Below, one piece after another: positions 32,963-45,599 of a stretch of DNA of 64,000 nt. Location of the stretch: the NCBI RefSeq assembly GCF_011386835.1, contig NC_088792.1:40662882-40726881 (forward strand). Direction: 5' to 3'. Every line of letters begins with the position of its first letter. The stretch's first letter is position 1. This stretch comes from Chrysemys picta bellii (Eukaryota; Chordata; Testudines; Emydidae). Under the pieces are notes generated by a model that was given only the letters and a program-made list of their open reading frames with translations, had not been told where the DNA came from and made no database searches. A program made the translations under genes and the position numbers.

Positions 32963-34489
32963 TCTCTGGGGGAAGAGAGACAAATGAAACTCTGGCAAAG
33001 CAGAGGATATGGCTGAAAGTAAGACAGGCTCCCTGGAAAGAGACAGTTGTAACAAGAGGCCATGGAAGTAGAAGCAAAAGATGAGACCTAAGATGTACCA
33101 GTACAAAGAAAAAAATTGTGTCTTGATAACAAAGAGAACAAGACTGAGGACACAGACCACAGGGGAGAATGGATCCTCTAAAGGATCAGGACACAGTACA
33201 CTGCAGAGCTGCCTTTGTATAATGACACAATGTGGAGTTGGTTTTATTTCATTATATTTTTAAAAGCATCAAATACTTCAGTAGAAATTGCAGGGAGACA
33301 CCTAATCAAATTAATGTTATATCCGAATTTTTTTGCTAATAAAATAAAACAATCACCCACATAAATATATCCATGTAGACATTAAAAGCTCAGATTTAGA
33401 CAATTCCTCAAGCACTACAGAACCTACACATTTCAGTTCATTATTTTGGAGAACGTAGTTCTGCAAAGTATAATAGAAAAAAAACTAGTACAATAAGCGT
33501 TCATTGTAGCTATAGGCAAAATATTTTACACATCAAGTGAATCAGCAAACATTTGTCTGGTTTATTTGCTTTGTAAGTGTTCCACCTTCTCACTGCTTAG
33601 ATTTTCCCCGTCTCTTCCTTTCTTTCCCACCAGATTTCTTGCCTAGCTCCACAAACCTCACACTCAGTGAAATTTTAAATAAAAAGTGCATCATTTCACT
33701 GAAGAGGTCAAAGCTCAGATTCGTCTTGCTCCATCATGTTATCGCCTTCTGAACCTTACCCTGATAATCAGCAGCACTCACAAACACAAAAGAGAAGGGG
33801 ACAGAGTTCACAGCACTGCCAGTAAAATGCATTCAAAGATAGATATTAGTAAAAAGTTTCATTTAAAACAACATTCTGTGCCTGTTGCATTTTCCTAGCT
33901 ATAGTTCAGGAAGTTGGCGGGAGGAGAGAGGAAGGAGTTGTACAGGTGTTTGCTATAGAAAAGTGTTCTTTTTTTCACGGCATGTTTGGTTGTATTTGTA
34001 GGAGAGAAAAATGGGTGAATAGTTGGAATAAACTTTTTCTATACACAAAGGTACAAACAAAAGTGTAGTTAGAGTTTCCCCCTTCAGCACCGTAAGCCAC
34101 CATCACCACCAAAATGCAGTCTCAGTACCAGATTTTGCACAGCCTCTGCCAAATATTTAGTACACCAAAGGAAGGAGAGTTCAAGGACCTTCCACAAAGA
34201 GGAGTGCTCACAAGTACAGTCTCTGTGATCCCTTGAGTACAAGGGCCACACAAGCCTAGCATTGCCAGTGGCACAAGCCACCCCACAATTACTATGGATA
34301 GGCCTTCAAGTTGCAAGAGAGAAAATTCAGATGCTAACACTGAAATCCTTGTAGTTGTAAGAGAATCTCTTTTAGCCTCTCAAGAAAATGTAGCGCTCTC
34401 AATTGTACCACAATGTAATGAGGAGAAGACTGACCCCCACCACCAAGACCCAGGATGTGAGCAGACGGGCCTAGTGGTTGGAACAGGAG
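32963..34489. other. Anonymous intergenic DNA
   Basis: No supported gene. Overlapping frames at 33537-33898 and 34084-34563 lack domains. Confidence 0.4.
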
Positions 34490-34680
34490 ATAGTGTCAGG
34501 AAGCCAGTACCAGCTTCAAGGGATCAGAGCTGGAGTCAGGAACCAAAGTCAGGATGCCAGTAGGGAAACAGGGTTGGAGCAAGGCTAGGAGCAGGCCAGG
34601 CACAGGTGAGATCACAGCTGCAGGCACGTGTATTGAGCAGCCAGCGATCACTTCTTGCTGTTGGGCTTAAGAACAGGCTT
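34490..34680. repeat. Degenerate GTCAGGAACCA-type repeat, copy 1
   Basis: Irregular repeats of AGTCAGGAACCAAAGTCAGG type, then GGAGCAAGGCTAGGAGCAGG and GTATTGAGCAGCCA. The same succession appears at 56640-57050, so this is a dispersed element, perhaps a retroelement leader. Confidence 0.55.
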
Positions 34681-34778
34681 GCTGACTTCCTCGGCCATCC
34701 AGGTGGTATGGGTAGGTCACTACCAAATTCATGGCCATGAAAAACGTGTCATGGATCGTGAAATCTGCTGTCCCCATG

Positions 34779-34893
34779 CATAGGTGCTGGAACAATGGGT
34801 GGAGGGATTGAAGTGGTTTCCATTATATAGAATGTTTACAGTTTGGTTCCATGGCTTTCAGCACCCCCACTATAAAAATTGTTCCAACACCCA
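34779..34893. mobile_element. Short hAT MITE, second copy of the 22289 family
   Basis: CATAGGTGCTGGAACAATGG to TTGTTCCAACACCC; shares GAAGTGGTTTCCAT and GTTTGGTTC-ATGGCT with 22289-22424. CCCCATG occurs on both sides (34772-34778 and about 34898-34905), compatible with a target duplication, though the right edge is unclear. Confidence 0.75.
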
Positions 34894-35200
34894 TTTTCCC
34901 CCCATGAAATCTGGGCTTTTGTGTGCTTTCCCCTATATACAGATTTCACAGGGGAGACCATGGTTTCTCAAATTGGGGTTCCTGACCCAAAAGGGAGTTG
35001 CGGGGGGACACAAGGTTATTTTAGGGGGGTCATGGTATTGCCATGACCTTACCTTACCTCTGCTCTGCCTTCAGAGCTGGATGGCCAGAGAGTGGCAGCT
35101 GTTGTCCGGGCACCCAGCTCTGAAGGCAGCGCCTCACCAACAGCAGCCCGGAAGTAAGGGCGGCAATACCAGAGCATGCCACCCTTACTTCTGCGCTGAT

Positions 35201-36198
35201 TAGGATTCCCAGGCCTCCGGTTTTCAACCAGAATGCCCAGTCGAAAAGGGACCCTGGCAGCTCCGGTCAGCAGTGCTGACCAGCCTGTTAAAAGTCCAGT
35301 CAGCGGTGCAGCAGGACTAAGGCAGGCTGCCTGCCTTCCCTGGCTCCGCACAGCTCCCAAAAGTGGCTGGCATGGCCCTGCATTCCATAGGCAGAGGAGC
35401 AATCAGGGAAACACTGCCCCAGCTCCGCAGCTCCCATTGGCCAGGAACAGCAGCCAATGGGAGCTGCATGGGCAGTGCCTGCAGGCATAGGCAGTGTGCA
35501 GAACCCCCTTGGCACCCACGCCTAAGAGCCGGACATGCCAGCTGCTTCCACGAGGCACGCAGAGCTAAGGCAGTCAGTCAGGCAGCCTGCCTTAGCCCCG
35601 CTGAGCCGCCGACTGAAGGAACTGACAGAAGTAAGCACTGCCCGGCTGGAGCCTGCACCCAACCCCATGCCTTTGGTCGGAACCCCCTCCTGCATCCTAA
35701 CTCCCTCCCAGAGCCCGCACCTCAACCCCCTGCTTCAGCGCTGAGCCCCCTCCCTCACACCAACCCCCTTTCCCAGCCCTCAGCCCCCTCCTGCACTCCA
35801 AACCCCTCATTCCCAGCCCCACCTCAGAGCCTGCACCCCCAGCTGGAGCCCTCACCCCCTCCCACATTCCAACTCCCTGCCCCAGCCTCAAGCCCCCTCC
35901 CACACTCTGTACCCTTGGCCCCAACCTGGAGCTTCTTCCTGCAGCCCAAACCCCTCATTCCCAGCCCCACCCTGGAGCCTGCACCTCCAGCTGCAGCCCT
36001 CACCCCGTCCCACACCCCAACTTCCTGCCCCAGCCCAGTGAAAGTGAGTGAGAGTGGGGGAGCATGAGTGATGGAGGGAGGAGGAATGGAGTGAGTGGGG
36101 GTGGGGCCTCAGAGAAGGGATGGGGCTGGGGCAGGGCCTTGGGGAAGAGGCAGAGTAGGGGTGTTTGGTTTTGTGCAATTAGAAAGTTGGCAACCCTA
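35201..36198 (-). mobile_element. 998-bp non-autonomous hAT element nested in an older element
   Basis: Left end TAGGATTCCCAGG and right end GTTGGCAACCCTA are inverted repeats of the TAGGGTTGCCA type. Flanks GCGCTGAT (35193-35200) and GCCCTGAT (36199-36206) match at 7 of 8. The interior is strongly strand-biased: C-rich on the plus strand from 35640 to 36040. Open frames across it on both strands (including 35363-36067) are a by-product of low complexity and have Pro- or Gly-rich nonsense products. Confidence 0.88.
35429..35465. repeat. Hairpin with paired inverted CCAAT boxes
   Basis: AGCTCCCATTGGC (35429-35441) pairs exactly with GCCAATGGGAGCT (35453-35465) around an 11-nt loop. Confidence 0.9.
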
Positions 36199-36575
36199 GC
36201 CCTGATGCCTTCAGATCTGGGTGGCCAGAGAGTGGTGGCTGCTGATGGAGGGCCCAGCTCTGCAGGCAGCAGCACAGAAGTAAGGGTGGCAATACCATAC
36301 CATGCCATCTTTACTTCTGTGCTGCTGTTGGCAGCGGCACTGCCTTCAGAGATGGGGTCCCGGCCAGCAGCCGCTGCTCTCCAGCTGCCTAGCTCTGAAA
36401 ACAGCGCCGCCATCAGCAGCAATGCAGAAGTAAGGGTAGCAGTACTGCAACCCCCCTCCCCACATAATAAACTTTGTTACCCCTCCCCCATTACTTTTTG
36501 GGTCAGGACCCCTATAATTACAACACCATGAAATTTCAGATTTAAATAGCTGAAATCATGAAATTTGCACATCTG

Positions 36576-37568
36576 TAATTCTTCATTCCTGATGCCCTCT
36601 ACACTACAGAACTAAAATTCCACCCAAATGAAGTTTAATTAAGACTTACATTAAGCTTTAAACCAAAAAAGTTCTCTTTTCTTTCTTTTTTTTACCACGG
36701 ACACTAAGTAAAATATGAATGAATGTGACTTAAATTGGAAAACCATTCACTGTGTAATAGAAGCTCCAAATAGGTTTATAGATGAAAAGTAAATGAGGTG
36801 GAAATGAAAGAGCAAATGCAATGGGAATGCTGTTCTTCATGTTCTACATTGTGAGACTCCAAAGAGGTCTCTCCTCACCAGTTTTTTCACTCCACTTAAG
36901 TCAGTACATTTCTACCTTAACAGGAACACATATTTGCATTTTGTTTCTTAACATTTCTAAGTATCTGAGAACATTAAATCCAGTTCCGTGCTAGGATAGG
37001 TAACAATAATTCTACATATTTCTTTGTCGAAAATAATGAATATGGTGTTATACTGTTTGTAAGTTGGCCTAGACGTATTAATCTCCAAGTACGGCAAAAG
37101 GAAAAGTTTTTTTTTTTTTTTTTTTTAAATAGTAATTAACTGACTTCACATTGTTGAGAATTTGAAGTGGAAACACTAACATGAAAAATAGGTCAAAATC
37201 CTGAAGAGAGAGAGAGTTTGGTTCTAACAAGATATTAAATATAATATTGCTATTAAGTGAAATTCAAGTTGAGATTAAGTGAGAAATCCAAGATGAGTTA
37301 ACACAACGGATCACAGCTGATGTTCTCCTGCTTGTCAGCAAGTACCAAACTAGTATAAGGTTCCAAACCCCACTGAGGTGAATGGGAAGCTTGGCATTGA
37401 TTTCAATGGATTTCAGATTATGCCCTTCAAAAGTCACCGTGACTACATTCACATGCTTAAGTGCTGAATCAGGGCCTTAACTGACAAGTCTAAGGGTCAA
37501 ATTCTGCAAACACCTACTACTGAGTGCATTTCAAATGGAATGAGAAATGTTGGATGCTCACCTAATGC
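36576..37568. other. Anonymous intergenic DNA
   Basis: Includes a 20-T run (37107-37126) and a weak ancient repeat remnant at 37360-37500. No gene supported. Confidence 0.4.
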
Positions 37569-37576
37569 ATCTTGAC

Positions 37577-37953
37577 CAGGGGTGAAAGTGAGCTGGTACG
37601 GGCCGGTAAGAACCCGCACCGGCCCATACCCAGCCCATATTAAACTCCCTGCCCCTTTTGCCTCCCCTGTCGGGGGCCCTGCCAATGGGAGGGGGGGCAA
37701 AGGGAGCAGCTGCCCTGGGACCGGTGATTTAAAAGGGCCCAGGGCTCTGGACGCCACTGTCGCTACCACAGCAGTGGTGTCCGGAGCGGCGGGCCCTTTA
37801 AATCAAGATGGAAGCCGCGGGCAGCGCGGTCCAAGGGCTGGCTGCGTGATGCTGACCCTCCCAGCCCCGCCCCTTTCACCCGAGGCCCCGCCCCTTCTGG
37901 GGGCCAGAGCCACCCCCCGTACCAGTAAGTGTCCTCAGTTACTTTCACCCCTG
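37577..37953. mobile_element. 377-bp hAT MITE
   Basis: Ends CAGGGGTGAAAGT and ACTTTCACCCCTG are perfect 13-bp inverted repeats. Flanks ATCTTGAC (37569-37576) and ATCATGAC (37954-37961) match at 7 of 8. The interior is GC-rich with GTACGGGCCGG near the left and CCCCGTACCAG near the right. The frames inside on both strands are not genes. Confidence 0.93.
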
Positions 37954-37961
37954 ATCATGAC

Positions 37962-39268
37962 TAATATTTAATTAGTATCTACAGATCCTCCATCTTCCCT
38001 ATTTTTCTGCCTCTTTCTCTCCTCCACTGTTTTCTCCTTTAGTCAGTTTAAATGAAACTGTCTCTTTGACTTGAAGTGTCTGTCACTATTATTTCCTCTC
38101 TCTTTCTCTCATAATGCAAATACTATTGTCTGACTAATGCATGAGTTCATTCCTGAACATGCTCCACTCCATCCTCTCTAAAGCCCTTTGTTATGCTGAA
38201 ACAGATAATGTTTTCAGGTTGACACGGTTAACATAAATTAGACTTTCATTCTTATCAATGAAGACAGTTACAGAGACACTTTTTTTCCTCCCATCCATTG
38301 TAAATTAATGGCATTCACCACCCAACTGTTATCATAAGTGTAGGTGTTATTTCTCTGGTTCTGTCCACATATTTTCTTCCAAATTACAATCATTGGCATG
38401 GACCTCCAATGAAGGTAAACAGGAAAAAGAGTTACCATTGAATCATGTTTCTTCAAAGGAATTTTATATATATTATAATAATATATTTTAATAAATTTTA
38501 ATAAAATTATACAGATTGCTCAAATTTCACCTTTCAGGCAGTGTTTACATCAAAAACATAATTACAAAATAATTGAAAAAACAGGTCACCAATGTAGATG
38601 CTCAATTAAGTATTTAGGAGCATAATTTTTGTTGTCTATTTTTGAAACTCTTGATCAGAGCTCTTTCTAGAGAGGCCTAGAAGTAAAATCTGGACATACA
38701 AGTCCAACTAGGTTTGTTGGGTTAATAATAGTGAACCAGCTGATGTATGGTCAGTTGCACTTCCAGACACATTTCTTATATCGATCCAGTTTTAAAGACG
38801 ATCTCTGGAATATTAGTAGGTAGAAGAACAAAATAATATAAAATTCTGGAAACGACTATCATACAAATAACCCTGATTCTACCTATCTAACGACTAAGAA
38901 GATGGATCAGTTATGTAAATCTTGGGCTGTTTGTTTTAACAGCAAGATGTATTTCCAGTCAAATAATTTTGAATGTAGAACTAGGAGAATAATTTATGTT
39001 TTGGGTATGGTAAAAAAAATCAGAACCAATATTCAGTTCAATTCCAAAAGTGTTTGGAATTTGTTGTGTGTCCATAGATGTGTAGGGGAGCTGAGGTTGA
39101 ACCCCTCTCTGGGGCAGGGACCTGAAGTTAAGTCTTTGCGCCCTAAATACCAGGACTATCGGCTCTTCTGAAGTGGAGAAGTCTCAATTCATCCTGCTGA
39201 AGCTGTTCCATTTTGTATAAATACTTCAATATTCATAGGGCCAAAGCAAGCGAGCAAGAATAATTCAA
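37962..39268. other. Anonymous AT-rich intergenic DNA
   Basis: No supported feature. Confidence 0.4.
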
Positions 39269-39396
39269 TAGCCTGGTGATTAAGACACTTACTTAGGAGG
39301 TAGGAGATGTGAATTTAAATCTTCCACCTGCTTCAGAGGAGGGATTTGAATTCACATCTACTACCTTACTTCCGTGTGCCTTAAATCACCAGGCTA
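39269..39396. repeat. Fold-back repeat made of two tRNA-like arms
   Basis: The left arm (TAGCCTGGTGATTAAG ... GATGTGAATTTAAATC) and the right arm (its inverse, ending CTTAAATCACCAGGCTA) pair along about 55 bp. Each arm read inward resembles a tRNA-derived head: an A-box-like TAGCCTGGTGATTAAG and a B-box-like TGAATTCAAATCCC. A decayed relative lies at 39511-39570. Confidence 0.75.
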
Positions 39397-40109
39397 AAGA
39401 ATCGCTCCCTCTCTTTGGTCCAATGAATACATAAATACGTATACCAAATGCAACAGCTTCAACAGGAGGGCTGAGAGCCACCACCAGGGTGAGAATGCTC
39501 ACAGAGATAAGGGAGAGATGTGAATTCAAGGCTTGCTCCAGAATGGGGATTCAAACCTGGTCTTCCACACGCACAGTTTGCTGAAGCTAAACCTGAAAAA
39601 CTTTTTCCCAGCCAAAAATAACTGAGTCAAATTCACAGATATTTTTGGGGTGACCAACATTTTTTAGCAAATAAACTATTCTTCTGAAAAATTTCTCCTC
39701 GCTCTACCTAATGTTGAATATTAACTTTCTTTCCAAATATTTAAAATCATTCTTTTCTTATACTTCTCAGCTTTACTTAAAGTCAGAATCATGGCATTAG
39801 ATTTTTCTATGTTAAAAATAAACCCAGAACATTTTCCATATTCCTCCAGTGCTACTTACAATTTTAATACAGAAACTTCAGGTTTTGACCAAAATGGGAG
39901 AGTGCTGATTGCATGCACAGAATCCTAAGTAGGAGCTCCTAAACAGGATCACACTGGCTGTTTTTGTTTTTTCCTGCACCTTCAGGAATCTATTAACATT
40001 TTCCTCAGACTATAAATGGGCATCCACTCTGAATCATGCAATAGTGAAATGGTTATAATTTTTGTCAGAACACAGTTCTCATGGCGAATATTTTCAAAGG
40101 TAACTGATT
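39397..40109. other. Anonymous DNA with a second tRNA-like remnant
   Basis: 39511-39570 (GATGTGAATTCAAGGCTTGC, GGGGATTCAAACCTGGTCTT) is the centre of another tRNA-like palindrome. The rest is anonymous. Confidence 0.45.
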
Positions 40110-40117
40110 ATTCTGAG

Positions 40118-40320
40118 CAGGGCCGGCTCCAGCATTCTGCCGCCCCAAGCAAAAAAAAAAAAAAAAAAAAGCCGCGATCGGTGACGGCAGTTCAGGGGCA
40201 GGTCCTTCGCTCCTACAGGGAGCGAGGGACCTGCCACCTATGAATTGCCGCAGGAGCCGCCCCTCTCCCTTGGCCACCCCAAGCACCTGCTTGTTAAACT
40301 GGTGCCTGGAGCCGGCCCTG
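40118..40320. mobile_element. 203-bp hAT MITE with perfect 8-bp duplication
   Basis: Ends CAGGGCCGGCTCCAG and TGGAGCCGGCCCTG; duplication ATTCTGAG at 40110-40117 and 40321-40328. Contains a 20-A run (40151-40170). TIRs are close to those of 51801-53294. Confidence 0.95.
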
Positions 40321-40328
40321 ATTCTGAG

Positions 40329-40985
40329 TATCTCAAATTTTAAGTGCCCACCTTGACTTGTGGAGCAACCACCTTCTCAAAAATCAGACCCCCGCTTAAG
40401 TTGTCTCAAGTTGGGCAATCAAAAGCTAGTTACATTTGAGACTCTTGGCCTAAGTCCACTTTACAAAAGAACAGAGATAACGAACAGCTCTGCCCACTTC
40501 CAACCCCAGACTAAAACTTCTTGTTTTATTGCCATTTATAATTATTGTTGATTGACAGTAAGTGTACAATGCTCAAAGCTGCTTTACAAAATTCCCTTCA
40601 AAGCCCATAGCTGGAATATGTAACTGGTCAACCTGGTCAAGTGCTTTTTGTGCTGCTAATGAGAGACTTATAGCAGGATTATCAAAGGACCAAACCAACG
40701 GATTAGATTCACTGTTCTATACCTGTTATCTATTTAGTGCCATTTCTGGATGAACCCAGCTTGGTCTTTGTGACTGAGCAGAGAAATTAGCCCTTTCCGT
40801 CTGAGCGCCAAAATTCTGGAAGAGATATTTCAGTCAGCATTTAATAATGAGATGGATAAATATGCCAGCTATAAATCTATCGCATAATCAGCTTTGTGGC
40901 ATAGCATGATGCCAATATCATACATGGAAAGAATTTTTCCTTTTGAATAACCCGAGCAGTTAACCAAATTTCAGTTCTAGTGGGT
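40329..40985. other. Anonymous intergenic DNA
   Basis: No supported feature. Confidence 0.4.
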
Positions 40986-41460
40986 TTCAGTTAGGAGGAG
41001 AAACTGATGCTGGAGTCAGTTATTTCTTTGACGCAATACTGTTTATTTACAAACACCTATCTCCCTGAACAAAGCAGGCATCAAAAAGCAGAAGACAGTT
41101 TCTTTGCTCACAGTTCAAAGCCTCTTTTCAGTCAGCACTCAGCCCAAAATCTCTCTCTCAAAGCTCTTCTCAGGAAGACATTCCCTGTGCTTGCCCTGGT
41201 TTTCTCTAGGGCTTTCTGCTGCTTGTCTCATAGAGAAGACACACACCTCCATCAAACAATATCCTGCAAAACGCCTCCACCCACGTCTCTTGCACGTCCC
41301 TTTGTTTTGAGTGGCAATATGCTGCTGTTTTGGGTACAGGCTGCTATAGTTTCAGTTATCTGGTTCCATAAAGGAGCTTAATTGTTTCTTACATTTATCA
41401 ATAAAGAAGTGTGGCTGTTACACCCATAGTTTCAATGAGGTTTAACCCAACACATAATAA
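40986..41460 (-). mobile_element. Possible LTR-type repeat in minus orientation
   Basis: TACTGTTTATTTACAAACAC (inverse of an AATAAA-containing tail) near the left and CACATAATAATATCACAAAA at the right resemble a dispersed turtle repeat. No defined ends or duplication. The 124-codon plus frame in it has no domain. Confidence 0.25.
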
Positions 41461-43599
41461 TATCACAAAATACCATAGTTTAGTAGCAGGGCTAATTTTG
41501 TTGCCAATGGCTTATACAATTATTCCATGAATCCATATGGGCCCAGCCATTTTGCCTGATGGAATTATTTTTAATCACATTAATTATGACTTCTACTATG
41601 AGCTCCTATTTAAAGCTCCATATTATTTTGAGCATTTTTGAGGTAATTTTAGATTGTTGATTTGTTCCTGAGAATGGCTATTATAAGAATGTTGGGAGCT
41701 ATATAAGAATTTGTAATAGAAAACAAAATCTTGCTTAATCTCCTTGTTAGCTTCCACCAACGCACTGTTAAGCCTTTTAAGTGTAGAAAATATTCCTTTG
41801 TCTTTTCGTTTAATCGTCCAGACTAACACCTTTTCTGCTCTATTGCTTTTTTCTTAACAAAATCCTTTAATATATCTCAAATTTTGGATTGTTCCATTTA
41901 TTTCAAGTAAATTGAAGATTTTTAACTAAACATTAAGCTGAGAGAAATAGCCATCTTCCCTCTTGCTATGTTATGAAGTGATAATTTTGCATTTGAATAG
42001 CTGCCTTTCTATTTGTATAGGTATTTATGTGGCCCTACCCTCATTGTATCTGATCTGTGTTTTATTTCTAAAACACGTTTAAAAATAGAAATAATATCTA
42101 CGGGAGAAATAGTTTAATTAGTTTATAAGGATTGTTGTTGTCTGAGCATGTGAGTGCGTGTGTGTGTGTGTGTAGAAATTATTGAGGAAAATCTAAGTCA
42201 CAGAAATGTATTTTGTGTTTATATTTCTGAAAGTAGTTAAGTCCTTGCACAATTCTCAATTCTCCCATTTCAGCGAGAAGGTTCTCATAGACATCAATTT
42301 GGGAGCCTCTGCAGACGACAAAGAACAAAAAATGATAGTATAAATCTGTAGGTAAACTTTAATAGGACTAACTAAGTAAATAATTTCTCAAGTCTTCAAG
42401 GATCACAGTCTTTCAAGAACATTCACATTAAGATAACAAACTTATGAAGGGACTGTGACTTACTTTTATTTTAGTTTCACTTAATGAAAGATTATCTACA
42501 ACTTTGTGTTAAACAAAATACCAAAGTAAAATGTAACAACAAAATAGAAGATCATAAAAATTAGAATATCCTTTCGGACATACTAAATAACTTTCTGATC
42601 AGGACTGAAAAAACTCAGATTTGTCAAAATTCACATTTTTTGCCTAACTAATTATTTCATGTTAGCTTTATAAGACGTATCAGCTGCCTTATCCACTTGG
42701 CATAATCAGTATCAGAACACAGGAGCACATTGGGCCAGATGAGATTTATTCTGATCCACTATTGCAGTCTTAGTTGGCAGAGTCTTTGTAGTGGCAAGGT
42801 ACAGTGATGGCCAGCCCAGTTGATTTTTACAGTGATGCAGCAGCAACTTCGTGAATGGCAATTTTTCAGATTGATGGATAGTGAACTGTCTGTCAGAGTT
42901 CCCCCCAGCGTGTAGAAGCCATAAACATTAAACCAGCAAAATCAGCATAATACTGCATCCATAACTATATCAGCTTTGGTAAGAGCTGCAACACTAACTG
43001 CTGCATGGGATCAAGACAGCCATATGCCTTCCTGTGAGAATCTTAACATGTACATAACAGGGGTGAGGCCAAATTCTGGTCTGATTTAACCCCACTTCAA
43101 CCTTTGTGATTTCAGTGGGGCTGAATAGGATTAAAGTCAATGGAGAGTTTAATTATGAACAGGCAAAATAATGTTCTGTTGAGATCCATTAAAGGCAATT
43201 CCCAACTTCTGAAATCCTCGTTGCATGACATGCCTGCAGGATTAAGCCACCAGTGACATCATATAATGGGTGATACTCGACTCAGATTTCCATCAAAGTA
43301 AATGGAATTGCAGGGTTGTAACACAGAAGAATTTAGCCCATAGAGTGTCCCCCACCCCCATAAGTTGACTTATTAATGGGTCACCAGACAGCAATAGTGC
43401 AGACAGTCTTACAAGGCCCATTTAACTAACTGTACAGGCAGTCAGATGTTGGAGGAATGCTAATTATTTAGTTTTGATGGAATTCTTTTTAGAAGATGTG
43501 CACATTACTGCCTTTGTCAACTGATTTTTAAGGCTGCCTGCAGGATATATCCACAAACAAATAAAAACTTTACTACTTCTTCCCCATTTCCAGCTACCT
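41461..43599. other. Anonymous AT-rich intergenic DNA
   Basis: Contains a TG tract (42155-42174) and an old palindromic-type repeat remnant at 43070-43170. No gene supported. Confidence 0.4.
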
Positions 43600-43995
43600 A
43601 AGTCAGTCTTTTCAGGACTTGCTGATCCAACACTCACTCCATATCCATTCCATCCTACCATACAAGGTTTATCCATGGTTTTCTTGGCCACCCTCTTGCT
43701 CTCCAGTCTTGAGTTCTAGCTCAAATGCCTCCCTAACAGGATTCTCTTCATCCATCCTTCATTTGTGCTTATATCCGCTCAGATTCCTCTCTTACAGCTT
43801 CTATCTGATATCTCAGACTTGGTCTGACTCCTGATGACTTCATCTTACATGTGGTCCAGCACCATTAGCCCTCGTACTCTCCTCAAATACCTCATATCAA
43901 TGGCTTCAGGTCTTGTCAAATGCCTCTTTGGTCGCCCATGTCTCTGATCTGTTCAGAAAAGCTGTTCTTACCATGATTTTGTATAATTGTCCTGT
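43600..43995 (-). pseudogene. Decayed RTE-like LINE reverse-transcriptase C-terminus
   Basis: Minus-strand translation gives, across shifts, KIMVRTAFLNRSETWATKEA then MRYLRRVRG, followed by DEVIRSQTKS. This order (VRxALLYGSETW, MRxLRxxxG, RN/RS-repeats) is the end of the RT region of RTE-like LINEs. The mixture of frames and stops shows a dead copy. 5' and 3' limits are uncertain. Confidence 0.65.
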
Positions 43996-45314
43996 AAGCA
44001 TTCTGGGACTTTATTCTATACATCTTCTGCCAGACCTCCCCAGCACTCAGCAGCTGTGCTTGCAGTTCCCTGTTGATTTCTGCAAGCAAGGCTGCAAAGT
44101 GTGCAGGAAGATAAATAACTGTGCCTATGACAAACAAAAACATTATATTGTATCAAAATATTTCAATTCATTTGATTGGCTGGTTGCTGTTCTTATTTCT
44201 ACAATTAAGGTAAAGAAAGAATGATATAGGAGTGTCACATCTCTTGTGCAGTGTACAGATTTTTGGAAGCTCAGTGATATTATTCCTTTACTTAATTGCC
44301 CAAAGAGAGGGCATGCTCATGAAGAAATCTATTTTTTTTAAGCTTGTAAATATAGCAGACTTGAAAGACTATCAAACAGATAAAAATATGTGCTGTTAAT
44401 GTGCTATATTATTGTGCTGTATTAAGAGCTCAACACTTTAGTTTTCATTTTAGTTTTACAGTAAGATTATATACTAGATTTGCAATTAAATATTTGATGG
44501 AGCCATTTTTCTTGCAAATAAGGGGAGAATAATTAATTAGGAAAAATCAGAAAGCAAATATATTGAACCAATTTAACTAAGATACACATAATGAGGTAGA
44601 CATTTCTGTTTAAATTTAGACTTCTGTTATTTAGAGTATATTCACAACATTGTTGTTTTTCCTCTATGTGATAAATTATCAAGCTCAAAGCAATAGGATG
44701 TCTAAACGAAGGCTTTTTGTGTCATCTTCCACCAGGATGGATTCAACATGCCAAATTCATTGTGAGGAAGAGGATTCCAAATGCCACAGTAAAAAAACAA
44801 ATAACTGAGCCACAAGTCAAACTGAGATAGGGGAAGTAATTAAGTGTGTTAGCAAAGTGAACATTCTGCCTTGGAGGAAATAACATATCATTTGCATGCA
44901 ATATATGAAAGATGTTAATTTCTCTGTAAACAGTCATGTTTTCAGCCTTGATAAACTGTCAGCACTAAATGATCAGGATGTGTATGAATACTAATATCAC
45001 AGGTATTAAATTATTCATTTACTAAGGAAAGGTAGAAGTGAGAGAAGGGGGAAGAGGATGGAAATGGTTTTATACCCATGCTAGGAACAGTTTGTTCTGT
45101 TTGTTTTTAAATTAGGTATGCATTATTAATCGGTTTGATGCTGGAAAGAAAGGTAGGAAGTGCATTCAGAAAATGAAAGGAAACCTAGAAAGGAAGCAGA
45201 GGAGGGGAAGTAGTGGTGATGGGTGGGAAAGCCAACCAATAGCCATTTGAGCTACAACTGGAGGTACTGATAATGCAACTATGAGTGATGCACTGAGAAT
45301 TCAGCATCCACGTT
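43996..45314. other. Anonymous AT-rich intergenic DNA
   Basis: No supported gene or repeat. Confidence 0.4.
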
Positions 45315-45599
45315 TAAGCTAAATCTTCACTTTGAGCGCTACAATGGCACAGCTGTAGATGTATTACCATAGTGTAGATGCTTCCTACCTAGACAGAAGG
45401 GGTTTTTCCATCAATATAGTTAATCCACCCCTTGAAGCGGCAGTAGGTGGTGGATTGATGGAAGAATTCTATCAACCTACTTGTGTCTATACAATGTGTG
45501 AAGTCAACCTAATTACAGTGCTCGGGGCTGCAAATTTTTTCACACCCCTGAGCAACATGGCTAGGTCAATCTAAATTTTAAGCACAGACCAGGCCTTAG
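45315..45599. mobile_element. Degenerate MITE of the AGGCCTGGTCTACACT type
   Basis: Inward-facing pairs such as AGCGCTACAATGGCACAGCT at the left, TGGTGGATTGATGGAAGAAT in the middle and CACACCCCTGAGCAACATGG with AGACCAGGCCTTA at the right correspond to a known turtle-type palindromic MITE. Ends are decayed. Confidence 0.65.

Larger units (their letters stand above)
34713..36575 (+). mobile_element. Large non-autonomous hAT-like element, 3' truncated and carrying two insertions
   Basis: Starts TAGGTCACTACCAAATTCAT and contains CGTGAAATCTG, GTTTCTCAAATTGGGGTTCC, GTTGCGGGGGGACACAAGG, and the far side CATTACTTTTTGGGTCAGGA and GAAATTTCAGATTTAAATAG. The usual right TIR is absent, so the copy is truncated near 36575. 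Inside are a short MITE (34779-34893) and a 998-bp hAT element (35201-36198). The core also holds a palindrome at 36265-36326 (GCACAGAAGTAAGGGTGGCA against its inverse). All frames in it follow the palindromes on both strands and are not genes. Confidence 0.75.

Noticed and set aside
35363..36067. 234-codon plus-strand open frame rich in Pro and Ser
   Set aside because: It runs through the C-rich core of a hAT element and is mirrored by open frames on the other strand; composition, not coding, keeps it open.
43619..44224. Plus-strand frames at 43619-43834 and 43913-44224 as genes
   Set aside because: The coding signal here is a decayed RTE-like RT on the minus strand; the plus frames are shadows or chance.
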